From positions 1-63,024 of the forward strand of contig JAKQJH010000038.1 in the NCBI GenBank assembly GCA_029561255.1: a DNA stretch of 63,024 nucleotides. Reading direction: 5' to 3'. The notes beneath the pieces are model-generated. The model had not been told where the DNA came from and ran no database searches. It saw nothing but the letters and a program-made list of their open reading frames with translations. This DNA is from Bacteroidota bacterium. GTDB taxonomy: Bacteria > Bacteroidota > Bacteroidia > Chitinophagales > Chitinophagaceae. Position 1 is the first letter of the stretch. Each line of letters opens with the position of its first letter. This document shows positions 17,967 to 25,685 of this stretch, in pieces. A program made the translations under genes and the position numbers.

Positions 17967-20120
17967 ATGTCTATTATCCAGGATATCCGAGACAAGTACG
18001 CCAAACTTACTGTAGTGTTGATCGCACTGGCCCTGGTAGGGTTCATTCTGACCGATTATTTTGCCGGTAAATCAAGGGGCATGGTGGGTGGTCCATCGAA
18101 TACCGTTGGTGTCGTAAATGGCAAAAAAATTCTGTTTGATGATTTCAGTAAAAAAGTAACGCAGGCAGAAGAGAGTATGAAAGCACAGGGCTATCCGGCT
18201 GCTGCTGCCAGTCAGCAGGCATTGGATCAGGCCTGGACACAGGAGATCAACCAGGCCTTACTGAGTGATGAGTTTGAAAGACTCGGAATTGAAGTAGGTA
18301 AAAAAGAACTGGGTGATATCTTATACGGACAAAATGCACCGCAGGATATCAAACAACAGTTTACCGATGAAAAAACCGGCATGTTCAACCCGGTGCTGGC
18401 CAAACAAAATATTGATCAGAAACTGAAAAAAGGAACAGAAGAAGAAAAGGCAAATATCAATGCCTATATCGGACAGCTGATCAACCTGCGCATGGCTGAT
18501 AAATATTTCTCCCTGATGACAGGTACGACCAATTACCCCAAGTGGATGATTGAAAAACAAAATGCGGATAACGCACAGATGGCCCGTATTTCATTGGTAA
18601 GAGAAACCTATGCCAGTGTTCCTGACAGCAGTATTAAAGTAGAAGACAGCGAGATCGATGCTTTTGTAAGTAAGAATAAAAGCCTGTTCAAGCAAAATGA
18701 AAGCCGCAGCATCAGTTTTGTAAGTTTCAGTGCTGAGCCGAATGCCAAAGACAGTGCGGCCACCCTGAACAGTGTGCTGACACTTCGTGATCGTTTCTCT
18801 GCAACCGATAGTATTGCTCAATATCTTGCCGGAGAAGGAGCTCAGTATTTTGACGGGTATGTAAGTGGCAATGCCATTCAGATTCCCGTTAAGGATTCTA
18901 TTTTAAAATTACCGGTAGGTGGTGTGTTTGGTCCTTACCTTGATGGAAACAGTTATGTGTTAGCCAGGATGATAGGTATGAGAGTATTACCTGATTCCAT
19001 TAAATGCCGCCACGTATTGGTCAGCAACAATCCCCAGCAAGGTGGTGTGGATGACAGTACCGCTTCCCGCAGAATCGACAGCGTTAAATTAGCGATTAAC
19101 AGTGGCGCCAACTGGGACTCCATGGTACAGAAATACAATCCGGTAAGTGACGGAAGCCGCCAGAACAAAGGCGAAATGACCTTCTCTTCCACACAGATCC
19201 AGGACGTGAACTTTGCCAAAGAATTTGCCCAGTTCATTTTATTTGATGGTAAAGTGGGTGAACGCAAAGTGGTGAAGACTTCATTTGGTTATCATTTTAT
19301 CGAGATCATGTCTGCGATCAAACCGTCTACGCACTACAAAGTTGCCTACCTGCCCAAAGAAATCATTGCCAGCCAGGAAACAGATAATGCGGCCCTGAAT
19401 GAAGCCAATTCGTTTGCAGGCGAAAGTACTGACATCAAAAGCTTTGATGATAATTATGAAAAGAAACTGAAAACAAAAGGATTCCAGAAAGGAATTGCTA
19501 CGGATATCGCCCGTTCCAGTTCTTCTATCCGTGGACTGGAAAGCGCTTCCCGTTCTTTTGTAAAAGATATTTATGACGCGAAAAGAGGGGAAGTCCTGAA
19601 GCCGGTTCGTGTGGATAACAGCTATGTGGTTGCTGTAGTTACAGAAGCCCTCGAAGAAGGTACCATGAGTACTACCCGTGCCCGTGCTGCCGGTGCAGAA
19701 TCAGAAGTACGTACCAAAAAGAAAGGGGAACTCCTGAAAAAGAAAATCGGTACAGTTACAACACTGGAAGACGCTATTGCTAAACTGGGTGGAGTCAAAA
19801 TGATTGAACCCGTGGATAGCCTCCGGATGACTGGTGGTTCTGCTATTTCTTACGAGCCCAAAGTGATTGGTGCCGCTTTCAATCCTTCCAATAAAGGAAA
19901 AGTGGTTCCTGAAGTGATTGTTGGAAAACAAGGGGTGTACGTGGTTCGTGTGGAAGATCAAACTGCAACAGCTGTGGCAGCAGAAGACATTAATGCTGTG
20001 CGCAATGCCCGTTACCTGCAGGCCAAGCAAAGCATGGGTAACCAGTATAGCCCGAACAATCCGCTTTCTATCCTGCGAAATGCAGCAGATATTAAGGATA
20101 AACGTTCTGAGCGCTACTAA
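17967..20120 (+). CDS. PpiD/SurA-like peptidyl-prolyl isomerase
   Basis: A 717-residue protein anchored by one N-terminal transmembrane helix (about residues 13-31), with the rest in the periplasm. A SurA-type N-terminal chaperone domain (about 45-200) is followed by a degenerate parvulin-like domain (about 230-340) and a more typical parvulin domain starting at KCRHVLVSN (about 345-455). This is the PpiD layout: a chaperone near the Sec translocon that helps outer-membrane and secreted proteins fold. The gene has its own -7 box and its own terminator, so it is monocistronic. Confidence 0.88.
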   Translation: MSIIQDIRDKYAKLTVVLIALALVGFILTDYFAGKSRGMVGGPSNTVGVVNGKKILFDDFSKKVTQAEESMKAQGYPAAAASQQALDQAWTQEINQALLSDEFERLGIEVGKKELGDILYGQNAPQDIKQQFTDEKTGMFNPVLAKQNIDQKLKKGTEEEKANINAYIGQLINLRMADKYFSLMTGTTNYPKWMIEKQNADNAQMARISLVRETYASVPDSSIKVEDSEIDAFVSKNKSLFKQNESRSISFVSFSAEPNAKDSAATLNSVLTLRDRFSATDSIAQYLAGEGAQYFDGYVSGNAIQIPVKDSILKLPVGGVFGPYLDGNSYVLARMIGMRVLPDSIKCRHVLVSNNPQQGGVDDSTASRRIDSVKLAINSGANWDSMVQKYNPVSDGSRQNKGEMTFSSTQIQDVNFAKEFAQFILFDGKVGERKVVKTSFGYHFIEIMSAIKPSTHYKVAYLPKEIIASQETDNAALNEANSFAGESTDIKSFDDNYEKKLKTKGFQKGIATDIARSSSSIRGLESASRSFVKDIYDAKRGEVLKPVRVDNSYVVAVVTEALEEGTMSTTRARAAGAESEVRTKKKGELLKKKIGTVTTLEDAIAKLGGVKMIEPVDSLRMTGGSAISYEPKVIGAAFNPSNKGKVVPEVIVGKQGVYVVRVEDQTATAVAAEDINAVRNARYLQAKQSMGNQYSPNNPLSILRNAADIKDKRSERY

Positions 20121-20142
20121 GAAAACTCAATAACTTATAATG

Positions 20143-20174
20143 AAACCCCGGAGGCCTAACTTCCGGGGTTTTTT
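20143..20174 (+). terminator. Rho-independent terminator of the PpiD-like gene
   Basis: A 10-bp stem AAACCCCGGA / TCCGGGGTTT with a 9-nt loop and a following T-run, 22 nt after the stop codon. Confidence 0.88.
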
Positions 20175-20235
20175 GTTTTCCAAAACTCGCAACCATCCGG
20201 TCCGGCAATTTGTTATTTTTACATATCCAAAGCAC

Positions 20236-20760
20236 ATGAGCGAACCTTTTGTAAATAAAGTGGCCGATAGCGGACTGATCACCCTGGATCTCGAGAAATG
20301 GTATCCGAGGGAGGAGACTGCCGTATTTGATCTGAAGGACCACCTGTTTATGGGCATGATCCTGAAAGAAAAGGATTTCCGGGAAGCGCTGAAAGCGATG
20401 GACTGGACGGCTTATCAGGGCAAAAATGTGGCGCTTACCTGTAGTGTAGATGCCATCATTCCTGTTTGGGCCTATATGCTGGTTGCGGCGAATCTGCAGC
20501 CCTTTGCCAAAGAAATTGTGATGGGGGAGGAGAAGGAATTACATAAAACTATTTTCCTGAAAAATCTTTCCAAAATTGATGTGCAGGAATTCGAGGATAA
20601 ACGCGTGGTGATTAAAGGCTGTGGCGAAACGCCCATCGCGGATTATGTCTATATGGAGATCACTAAACTCCTTCGCCCCGTTGCTAAAAGCATCATGTAT
20701 GGCGAGCCCTGCAGTACGGTGCCGGTGTTTAAAAAACCGGCCACAGCAAAGACAGATTAA
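20236..20760 (+). CDS. DUF2480 family protein
   Basis: A 174-residue protein of the Bacteroidota family DUF2480, recognised by VNKVADSGLITLDLEKWYP at the start, KEKDFREALKAMDW, the central CSVDAIIPVWAYMLVA and the end GEPCSTVPVFKKP. An upstream ATG at 20140 lies in the terminator of the previous gene, so ATG 20236 is the start. Two conserved cysteines (VVIKGCGETP and GEPCSTV) suggest metal or thiol chemistry, but the family has no known function. Its stop overlaps the convergent nucleotidase stop in a TTAA. Confidence 0.85.
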   Translation: MSEPFVNKVADSGLITLDLEKWYPREETAVFDLKDHLFMGMILKEKDFREALKAMDWTAYQGKNVALTCSVDAIIPVWAYMLVAANLQPFAKEIVMGEEKELHKTIFLKNLSKIDVQEFEDKRVVIKGCGETPIADYVYMEITKLLRPVAKSIMYGEPCSTVPVFKKPATAKTD

Positions 20761-22316
20761 ATCTTTTTTATTCTTCCTTCTAATAAGGGTTGATATTCTT
20801 TATATTGCTTCAGGTAACTGATCATTGATTGTACAATCTCCTGGGTGGTTTTTTTCCTGGTCAGGGCTTTCTTAAAAGCTACGAACCCATCTCCTCCATC
20901 AGACAGAAAATTGGAAGTAAGTACTTTATAGGTTTTATCCCGATCGATATCCATACCATTCAGTTTACAGCTTATAATACGGGAACCAACCGGTTTGTTT
21001 TCATCACATTGAATTTCAACTCCTTTTGATACCTGTAATATACCATTCGTAAGTCCGGCACCATGTTCAAATAGTTCATATAAATCAACCCCCCTGATTT
21101 CTAACTGATGTATGGTATTTGGAAAAGGAAAAGCAGAGATAATGTTTCCAACCGTTACAGTACCTGCATCGATATCCTGACGCAAGCCCCCACTGTTTGT
21201 TACAGCCATATCATAACCGGGATAAGTATACAAGATGGCATCCGCAACCATATTACCCATGACTGATTCTTCACCATAAGAACGGGTAAGCGACACGGGT
21301 ATAGTAGTTACTTTTTCGTCCGTGATCTGTTTTACTTTTTGTTTCCAATCAGCTATCACCCTGGCTGTTGCCGTATCATCGGCTACTTCGTCATCATACA
21401 GGTAATTAAGGGTGTTGTTATGGGCAGTGATTTTATCCTTCAGGGGGTTATAACTTATTTCAAGTTTTCCCAGTTCGGTACCTAAAGCATCCGTAGAAAC
21501 AATTATCGTTCCGTTCGAAAGCAAGGCTTGCGGGGTACCCTGGTGGGCATGACCGGTAATCATAATATCTATACCAGGTATAGTGGCGGCAAGATCAATA
21601 TCCCTTTGCAGGTTACGGGCTACATCTGTATTTCCTGTGGAGGATTGACGACCAGGTATTCCCTGATGAACCAACAGGATAACGAGATCTGCTTTTTTGC
21701 GCAGCTCTTTTATATATTTTCTTAAATATTTCTCCTCATCCCGGGTTTCCACCCCCTGGATCATTTCATCGGCTATAGTATCATAGAAAGCAAATTGACC
21801 ATGGAGACCAATAACTCCGATGCGAATACCATTCATCTGAATAATGGTATAGGGATTATTCCAGAGCAATTTTTTCTTTCCTTTGAGAAAGATATTCCCG
21901 TTAAGTACCGGAAACCGGGCTTTACGCAGTTGATCAGGTACATTCTCCCAGCCATGATCAAATTCATGATTTCCTATACAGGCGGCATCGATTGACAGGT
22001 AATTCATAACATTGATCACCGCCTCTCCCTTGGTCAATGAGCTGATAAAGGGACCGGTAAAAAAATCACCGGCATCAAAATAGAGCGTATTTGGATTGGC
22101 AGCTTTTTCCTGTTTTACCCGGGTGGCAATATTAGCAAAACCACCGACCAATCGGGTATTACTTATCCAGGGAACCCGGTGCGGGTCGAGATGGGCGTGG
22201 AGGTCATTGGTATATAGTATGGTAATCTTCTTAGCTGTATCAATGGAAACTCCTTCTTGCGCACGGGTTTGCAGCATCAGCAACAAGCCAATTATTACCA
22301 CACTCACTTTATACAT
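20757..22316 (-). CDS. Bifunctional UDP-sugar hydrolase / 5'-nucleotidase
   Basis: A 519-residue secreted enzyme: signal peptide to QTRAQ, an N-terminal calcineurin-like metallophosphatase domain (TNDLHAHLDPHR, GNHEFDHGWENV, and a GHAHQGTP motif) and a C-terminal 5'-nucleotidase substrate-binding domain (NSGGLRQDIDAG, SDGGDGFVAFKKA). Known relatives such as UshA hydrolyse nucleotides and UDP-sugars in the periplasm. It lies 24 nt downstream of psuG on the same strand, so it may be co-transcribed with psuK-psuG. That would join extracellular nucleotide hydrolysis to pseudouridine breakdown. Confidence 0.9.
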   Translation of the reverse strand: MYKVSVVIIGLLLMLQTRAQEGVSIDTAKKITILYTNDLHAHLDPHRVPWISNTRLVGGFANIATRVKQEKAANPNTLYFDAGDFFTGPFISSLTKGEAVINVMNYLSIDAACIGNHEFDHGWENVPDQLRKARFPVLNGNIFLKGKKKLLWNNPYTIIQMNGIRIGVIGLHGQFAFYDTIADEMIQGVETRDEEKYLRKYIKELRKKADLVILLVHQGIPGRQSSTGNTDVARNLQRDIDLAATIPGIDIMITGHAHQGTPQALLSNGTIIVSTDALGTELGKLEISYNPLKDKITAHNNTLNYLYDDEVADDTATARVIADWKQKVKQITDEKVTTIPVSLTRSYGEESVMGNMVADAILYTYPGYDMAVTNSGGLRQDIDAGTVTVGNIISAFPFPNTIHQLEIRGVDLYELFEHGAGLTNGILQVSKGVEIQCDENKPVGSRIISCKLNGMDIDRDKTYKVLTSNFLSDGGDGFVAFKKALTRKKTTQEIVQSMISYLKQYKEYQPLLEGRIKKI

Positions 22317-22340
22317 GGATTAGTATTTAATAAGTAACAA

Positions 22341-23258
22341 CTAAGATTCCAATGCGGCATACGCGACTGCAATCATCGCCCCTACTTTTGCATTGTGTTT
22401 AATCAGCGCAATATTCGCTTCCAGGCTTTCTCCCTTAGTATGATCCGAGATATACTTTAACAGGAAGGGCGTGACTTCTTTTCCGGTGATTTTTTTCTCT
22501 TTGGCCGCGTTCAAAGCAATCTGTATATGAATCTCCATTTCATCACTCACGATTTCCCGGTCAGCTGGTACCGGATTGGCAATAAGGACCGTGCCCTCCA
22601 ACCCCAATTTCCATTTGGTATACAGCAAAGAGGCAATTTCTTCCGGTGTATCCAGGCGCAGCGGAGAGTTAAAGCCGCTTTTCCGGGAATAGAAGCTGGG
22701 AAACTCATCTTGTCCGTATGTGACCACCGGAATTCCCTTTGTTTCGAGATATTCCAACGTGAGGCCAATATCCAGTATCGATTTAACACCGGCCGAAACA
22801 ACGGCCACCGATGTATGACCCATTTCCGTCAGATCCGCGGAGATATCCATGCTGCTGGCGGCATCGCGATGTACACCACCAATTCCACCGGTTACAAATA
22901 TCCTTATTCCCGCCAGGGAAGCAATCCGCATGGTGGCAGCAACGGTTGTGGCCCCGTATAGTTTTTTACTGAGTACATAGGGCATATCCCGGAGACTTAC
23001 TTTCCATACATTTTCTGCCTGACCGAAATAGCGGATCTGTTCCTCCGTCAGACCGGCATAGCATTTTCCGTTGAAAATGGCAATGGTGGCTGGTATGGCC
23101 CCCGTTTCACGCACTGCCGCTTCAACAGCAAATGCGGTTTCCACATTTTTGGGATAAGGCATACCATGGGAAATTATGGTTGACTCCAGCGCTACAACAG
23201 GTTGTCCGTTAGTCAGCGCTTTTTGTACTTCGGGGTGTATTTCTAAATAGGGGTGCAT
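22341..23258 (-). CDS. psuG: Pseudouridine-5'-phosphate glycosidase
   Basis: A 305-residue PsuG (indigoidine synthase A-like family). Typical segments: VALESTIISHGMPYP near residue 20, FVTGGIGGVHRD near residue 125 and the closing SLEANIALIKHNAKVGAMIAVA. The enzyme splits pseudouridine 5'-phosphate to uracil and ribose 5-phosphate. Its ATG overlaps the psuK stop by one base (TGATG), so translation is coupled, matching the known substrate order: kinase first, glycosidase second. Confidence 0.94.
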   Translation of the reverse strand: MHPYLEIHPEVQKALTNGQPVVALESTIISHGMPYPKNVETAFAVEAAVRETGAIPATIAIFNGKCYAGLTEEQIRYFGQAENVWKVSLRDMPYVLSKKLYGATTVAATMRIASLAGIRIFVTGGIGGVHRDAASSMDISADLTEMGHTSVAVVSAGVKSILDIGLTLEYLETKGIPVVTYGQDEFPSFYSRKSGFNSPLRLDTPEEIASLLYTKWKLGLEGTVLIANPVPADREIVSDEMEIHIQIALNAAKEKKITGKEVTPFLLKYISDHTKGESLEANIALIKHNAKVGAMIAVAYAALES

Positions 23259-24184
23259 CAGGAGGGGTAATATTCGTGAATAAGACGCAATAGTTTTTCC
23301 TGGTTCAGGTGGGTGGCAATGGCCCCGTTGACCTGCAGAATCTCAGCGGAGAGGGTATGGGCCAGTTTCAGGCAATCCATATCTTCCATATTCAGGTATT
23401 TGCCGAGTATGAATCCGGTAAGCGATCCATCTCCGGCACCGGTGCAATCACGTACCTCAATTGAAGGGGCGTGCAGGGTAATGGCTTTGTCTTTTTTATA
23501 AAGGGCTGAGCCCATTTTACCATTGTGCAGCCAGATATTATGCACCCCGTTATCGAGTAATTCTTCAATCTGCATCTGGGTCATGGTCGCCTGTTCAGAA
23601 CAAAGTACCGGCAACTCATCTTCATTGGGCGTAACCATATATAAGCCACCCAGGTTTACATGACGGAACTTACGGGCCGGTGGTACGGATACGGGTTCAA
23701 GGATAAATGGTATCCCGGTTTGCTGGCTGAAACTCAACAGCCATTCTGCGGTATCCACACTGATATTCGCGTCAGCGAGAATATAAGAAGCGGTTTTCAG
23801 CAACTCTATATGTGCTGAAAGATGTTCTGGAGTAATCAGGTGATTGGCGGCATTGGTCAGGAAGGCAGAAAACAAGGAGCCATCCACATTCAGGATACCG
23901 GTGTATTTTCCGGTCAGGCCATCCTTGGTGATACTGGCATCCATTTTTACGCCGGCTTCATAACAGACCCGTTTGATCCATTCCCCATCGCTGTCATTTC
24001 CCACTACCGTGATGAGTTGTACCGGCACCCCGAGAATGGCAAGCTGATGAGCGATATTGCGGCTCACACCTCCGGCGGTTTTGGTAACGGTTGCATCATT
24101 AGTGGTGGACAGCAGCATTTCAGAAGTGGCGTGGAAGAGTTCGTCGACCAGGGCGGCGCCGATGCAGATGACGGGTTTTGACAT
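23258..24184 (-). CDS. psuK: Pseudouridine kinase (PfkB family)
   Basis: A 308-residue PfkB-type sugar/nucleoside kinase. The first signature GGVSRNIAHQLAILG is near residues 38-52. The second, DCTGAGDGSLTGFILGKYL near 240, holds the catalytic Asp of the GAGD motif. The N-terminus lacks any fused DNA-binding domain. Overlap with psuG assigns it to pseudouridine phosphorylation. A perfect -7 box ends 5 nt before the ATG, so the mRNA should have almost no leader. Confidence 0.9.
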   Translation of the reverse strand: MSKPVICIGAALVDELFHATSEMLLSTTNDATVTKTAGGVSRNIAHQLAILGVPVQLITVVGNDSDGEWIKRVCYEAGVKMDASITKDGLTGKYTGILNVDGSLFSAFLTNAANHLITPEHLSAHIELLKTASYILADANISVDTAEWLLSFSQQTGIPFILEPVSVPPARKFRHVNLGGLYMVTPNEDELPVLCSEQATMTQMQIEELLDNGVHNIWLHNGKMGSALYKKDKAITLHAPSIEVRDCTGAGDGSLTGFILGKYLNMEDMDCLKLAHTLSAEILQVNGAIATHLNQEKLLRLIHEYYPS

Positions 24185-24188
24185 GCTG

Positions 24189-24196
24189 CAAAAGTA
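24189..24196 (-). promoter_or_regulatory. -7 box of psuK-psuG
   Basis: On the minus strand this reads TACTTTTG, a perfect TAnnTTTG match ending 5 nt before the psuK ATG, predicting a leaderless or near-leaderless mRNA. Confidence 0.6.
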
Positions 24197-24207
24197 ATAG
24201 CAAAAGT

Positions 24208-24591
24208 TTACTCTTCTTTCTTCTTTACGATCAAATACCAGTCGTTTTCCAGGGCTAAGTATCCGTAGTCATAACAGTAATAATAACTGCGGCCGGTCTT
24301 GGTGGTATAGACATGGGTCTGGTAGCCAAAATGAAATCCCAGTCGCAATAGTTTATCCCGGTTAGCCCGGGCGGTTTCCATCCGGTCTGTAAGTACCGTA
24401 GCCAGGATGCGCCGGTTTTTCAACAAGGCATTATTGATATTCCGGATCACCGGACTATACCGGTTCCTGGATTTCTGTTCATTGTTATAATTGTTCCTGC
24501 AGTAATCGTTGCAGAACTTTTTATCGACCCGTCCCCGCAAGGGATTACCGCAGGAGTGACAGGTTCTTTTTTCAGTCTGAATGGATTCCAT
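24208..24591 (-). CDS. Small zinc-ribbon protein, function unknown
   Basis: A 127-residue protein. The N-terminus has a four-cysteine zinc-finger-like motif, CHSCGNPLRGRVDKKFCNDYC (spacings C-x2-C and C-x3-C), followed by a basic RNNYNNEQKSRNR stretch. The C-terminal half has a tyrosine-rich strand region (YYYCYDYGYL). The zinc ribbon and basic patch suggest nucleic-acid binding, but I do not recognise a characterised family. It is 24 nt upstream of psuK on the same strand, but psuK has its own -7 box. It is divergent from ssb across a 213-nt gap with an inverted repeat (TACCCGTTT at 24649, AAACGGGTA at 24670). Confidence 0.7.
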   Translation of the reverse strand: MESIQTEKRTCHSCGNPLRGRVDKKFCNDYCRNNYNNEQKSRNRYSPVIRNINNALLKNRRILATVLTDRMETARANRDKLLRLGFHFGYQTHVYTTKTGRSYYYCYDYGYLALENDWYLIVKKKEE

Positions 24592-24804
24592 AATTGCTAT
24601 TTTCTGGCAATCAAATTACTACAGACCGATCCGTGTGCAAACGTTTTTTACCCGTTTAGTTTCGGGAAGAAACGGGTAAAAACCGGTTAAGGGATCAGCG
24701 GGAAGCCATATTTGTCCCGTCATCCGGCGTGACGTCCCCGGTGATTGAAATAAATAAATACTTAACCGTCCCGGTGAAATACCCGGGGCACAAACTCAAA
24801 AACA

Positions 24805-25152
24805 ATGTTCGCATTAAAAAACAAAGTGCAGCTGATTGGAAATCTGGGTAACACCCCCGAAATCAAAACGCTGGAGACCGGTAAGAAAATGGCCCGTTTT
24901 TCCGTGGCCACCAATGAGATCTACCGTAACGCCAAAGGTGAGAAAGTCACCGAAACCCAATGGCACAACCTCGTGGTATGGGGTAAAATGGCGGATATCG
25001 CCGAAAAGTACCTGGCCAAGGGCCGCGAAGTACTGATCGAAGGAAAGATCGTCAACCGGAGCTACAATGACAAGGAAGGACAGAAAAAGTACGTCACCGA
25101 AATCCAGGTGAACGAACTCCTCCTCCTGGGCGGCCGCTCCAACGAAGCGTAG
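24805..25152 (+). CDS. ssb: Single-stranded DNA-binding protein, short form
   Basis: A 115-residue OB-fold SSB. The start KNKVQLIGNLGNTPEI and the conserved TQWHNLVVWGKMADIAEKYL and KGREVLIEGKIVNRSY segments are typical. The protein ends right after the last OB strand (NELLLLGG). It has no disordered tail and none of the acidic DDDIPF tip that SSBs use to recruit partners, so it is probably an accessory paralogue. The stop is directly followed by the left arm of the GxxExxY element. Confidence 0.92.
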   Translation: MFALKNKVQLIGNLGNTPEIKTLETGKKMARFSVATNEIYRNAKGEKVTETQWHNLVVWGKMADIAEKYLAKGREVLIEGKIVNRSYNDKEGQKKYVTEIQVNELLLLGGRSNEA

Positions 25153-25156
25153 AATT

Positions 25157-25637
25157 TAGCCACGAAATTGCACGAAAACACACAAAGTGTAAGTAGGTGA
25201 TTTCGTGGCATTTTTATCAAATTATGACAGACATTTTATATAAAGAAGAAGTTTATACTATCATTGGATATTGTATGGAAGTGTGGAGAACCCTGGGATA
25301 TGGTTTTTCAGAAGTAGTGTATAAAGACGCCATGGAACTGGAATTTATCGAACATAACATACCCTATCTTCGGGAAGAGGATTTGTTTGTTTTTTATAAA
25401 ACCAATAAACTTAAACACCGGTTCAGATCTGATTTTACTATGTATAACAAAATCATTGTAGAAGTAAAGGCAAACGAGGTGGCGACATTCAGCGGGCATT
25501 TTGAACAAACTATTAATTACCTGAGGGCTTCTGATTTCAGATTAGGAGTCATTGTAAATTTTGGTAAAAAGCGCTTGGAATATAAGCGGATCATTGTTTG
25601 ATTTTAATTCGTGTGTATTCGTGTTTTTTAGTGGCTA
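25157..25637. repeat. Inverted arms of period-10 words flanking the GxxExxY gene
   Basis: Left arm 25157-25186: TAGCCACGAA, ATTGCACGAA, AACACACAAA. Right arm 25608-25637, read on the minus strand: TAGCCACTAA, AAAACACGAA, TACACACGAA. Both are three 10-mers in exact register and are inverted relative to each other. A further TTTCGTGGCA is at 25201. The arms enclose only the GxxExxY gene and start and end within a few nt of the neighbouring genes. Confidence 0.8.
25224..25601 (+). CDS. GxxExxY family protein (PD-(D/E)XK nuclease-like)
   Basis: A 125-residue protein named for its GFSEVVY motif (G-x-x-E-x-x-Y) at residues 28-34. The later RSDFTMYNKIIVEVKA segment supplies the D...E-x-K pattern of PD-(D/E)XK nucleases. 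ATG 25224 is chosen over 25197 because the latter lies in the arm region and adds non-family residues. The family has no proven function. Base composition is more AT-rich than its neighbours, and it sits alone between inverted arms, as if inserted between ssb and the helicase. Confidence 0.85.
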   Translation: MTDILYKEEVYTIIGYCMEVWRTLGYGFSEVVYKDAMELEFIEHNIPYLREEDLFVFYKTNKLKHRFRSDFTMYNKIIVEVKANEVATFSGHFEQTINYLRASDFRLGVIVNFGKKRLEYKRIIV

Positions 25638-25685
25638 AATTTTTTGCCTGGCTTTAGCCAGACAAAACTTATTCCTGGCATATAT

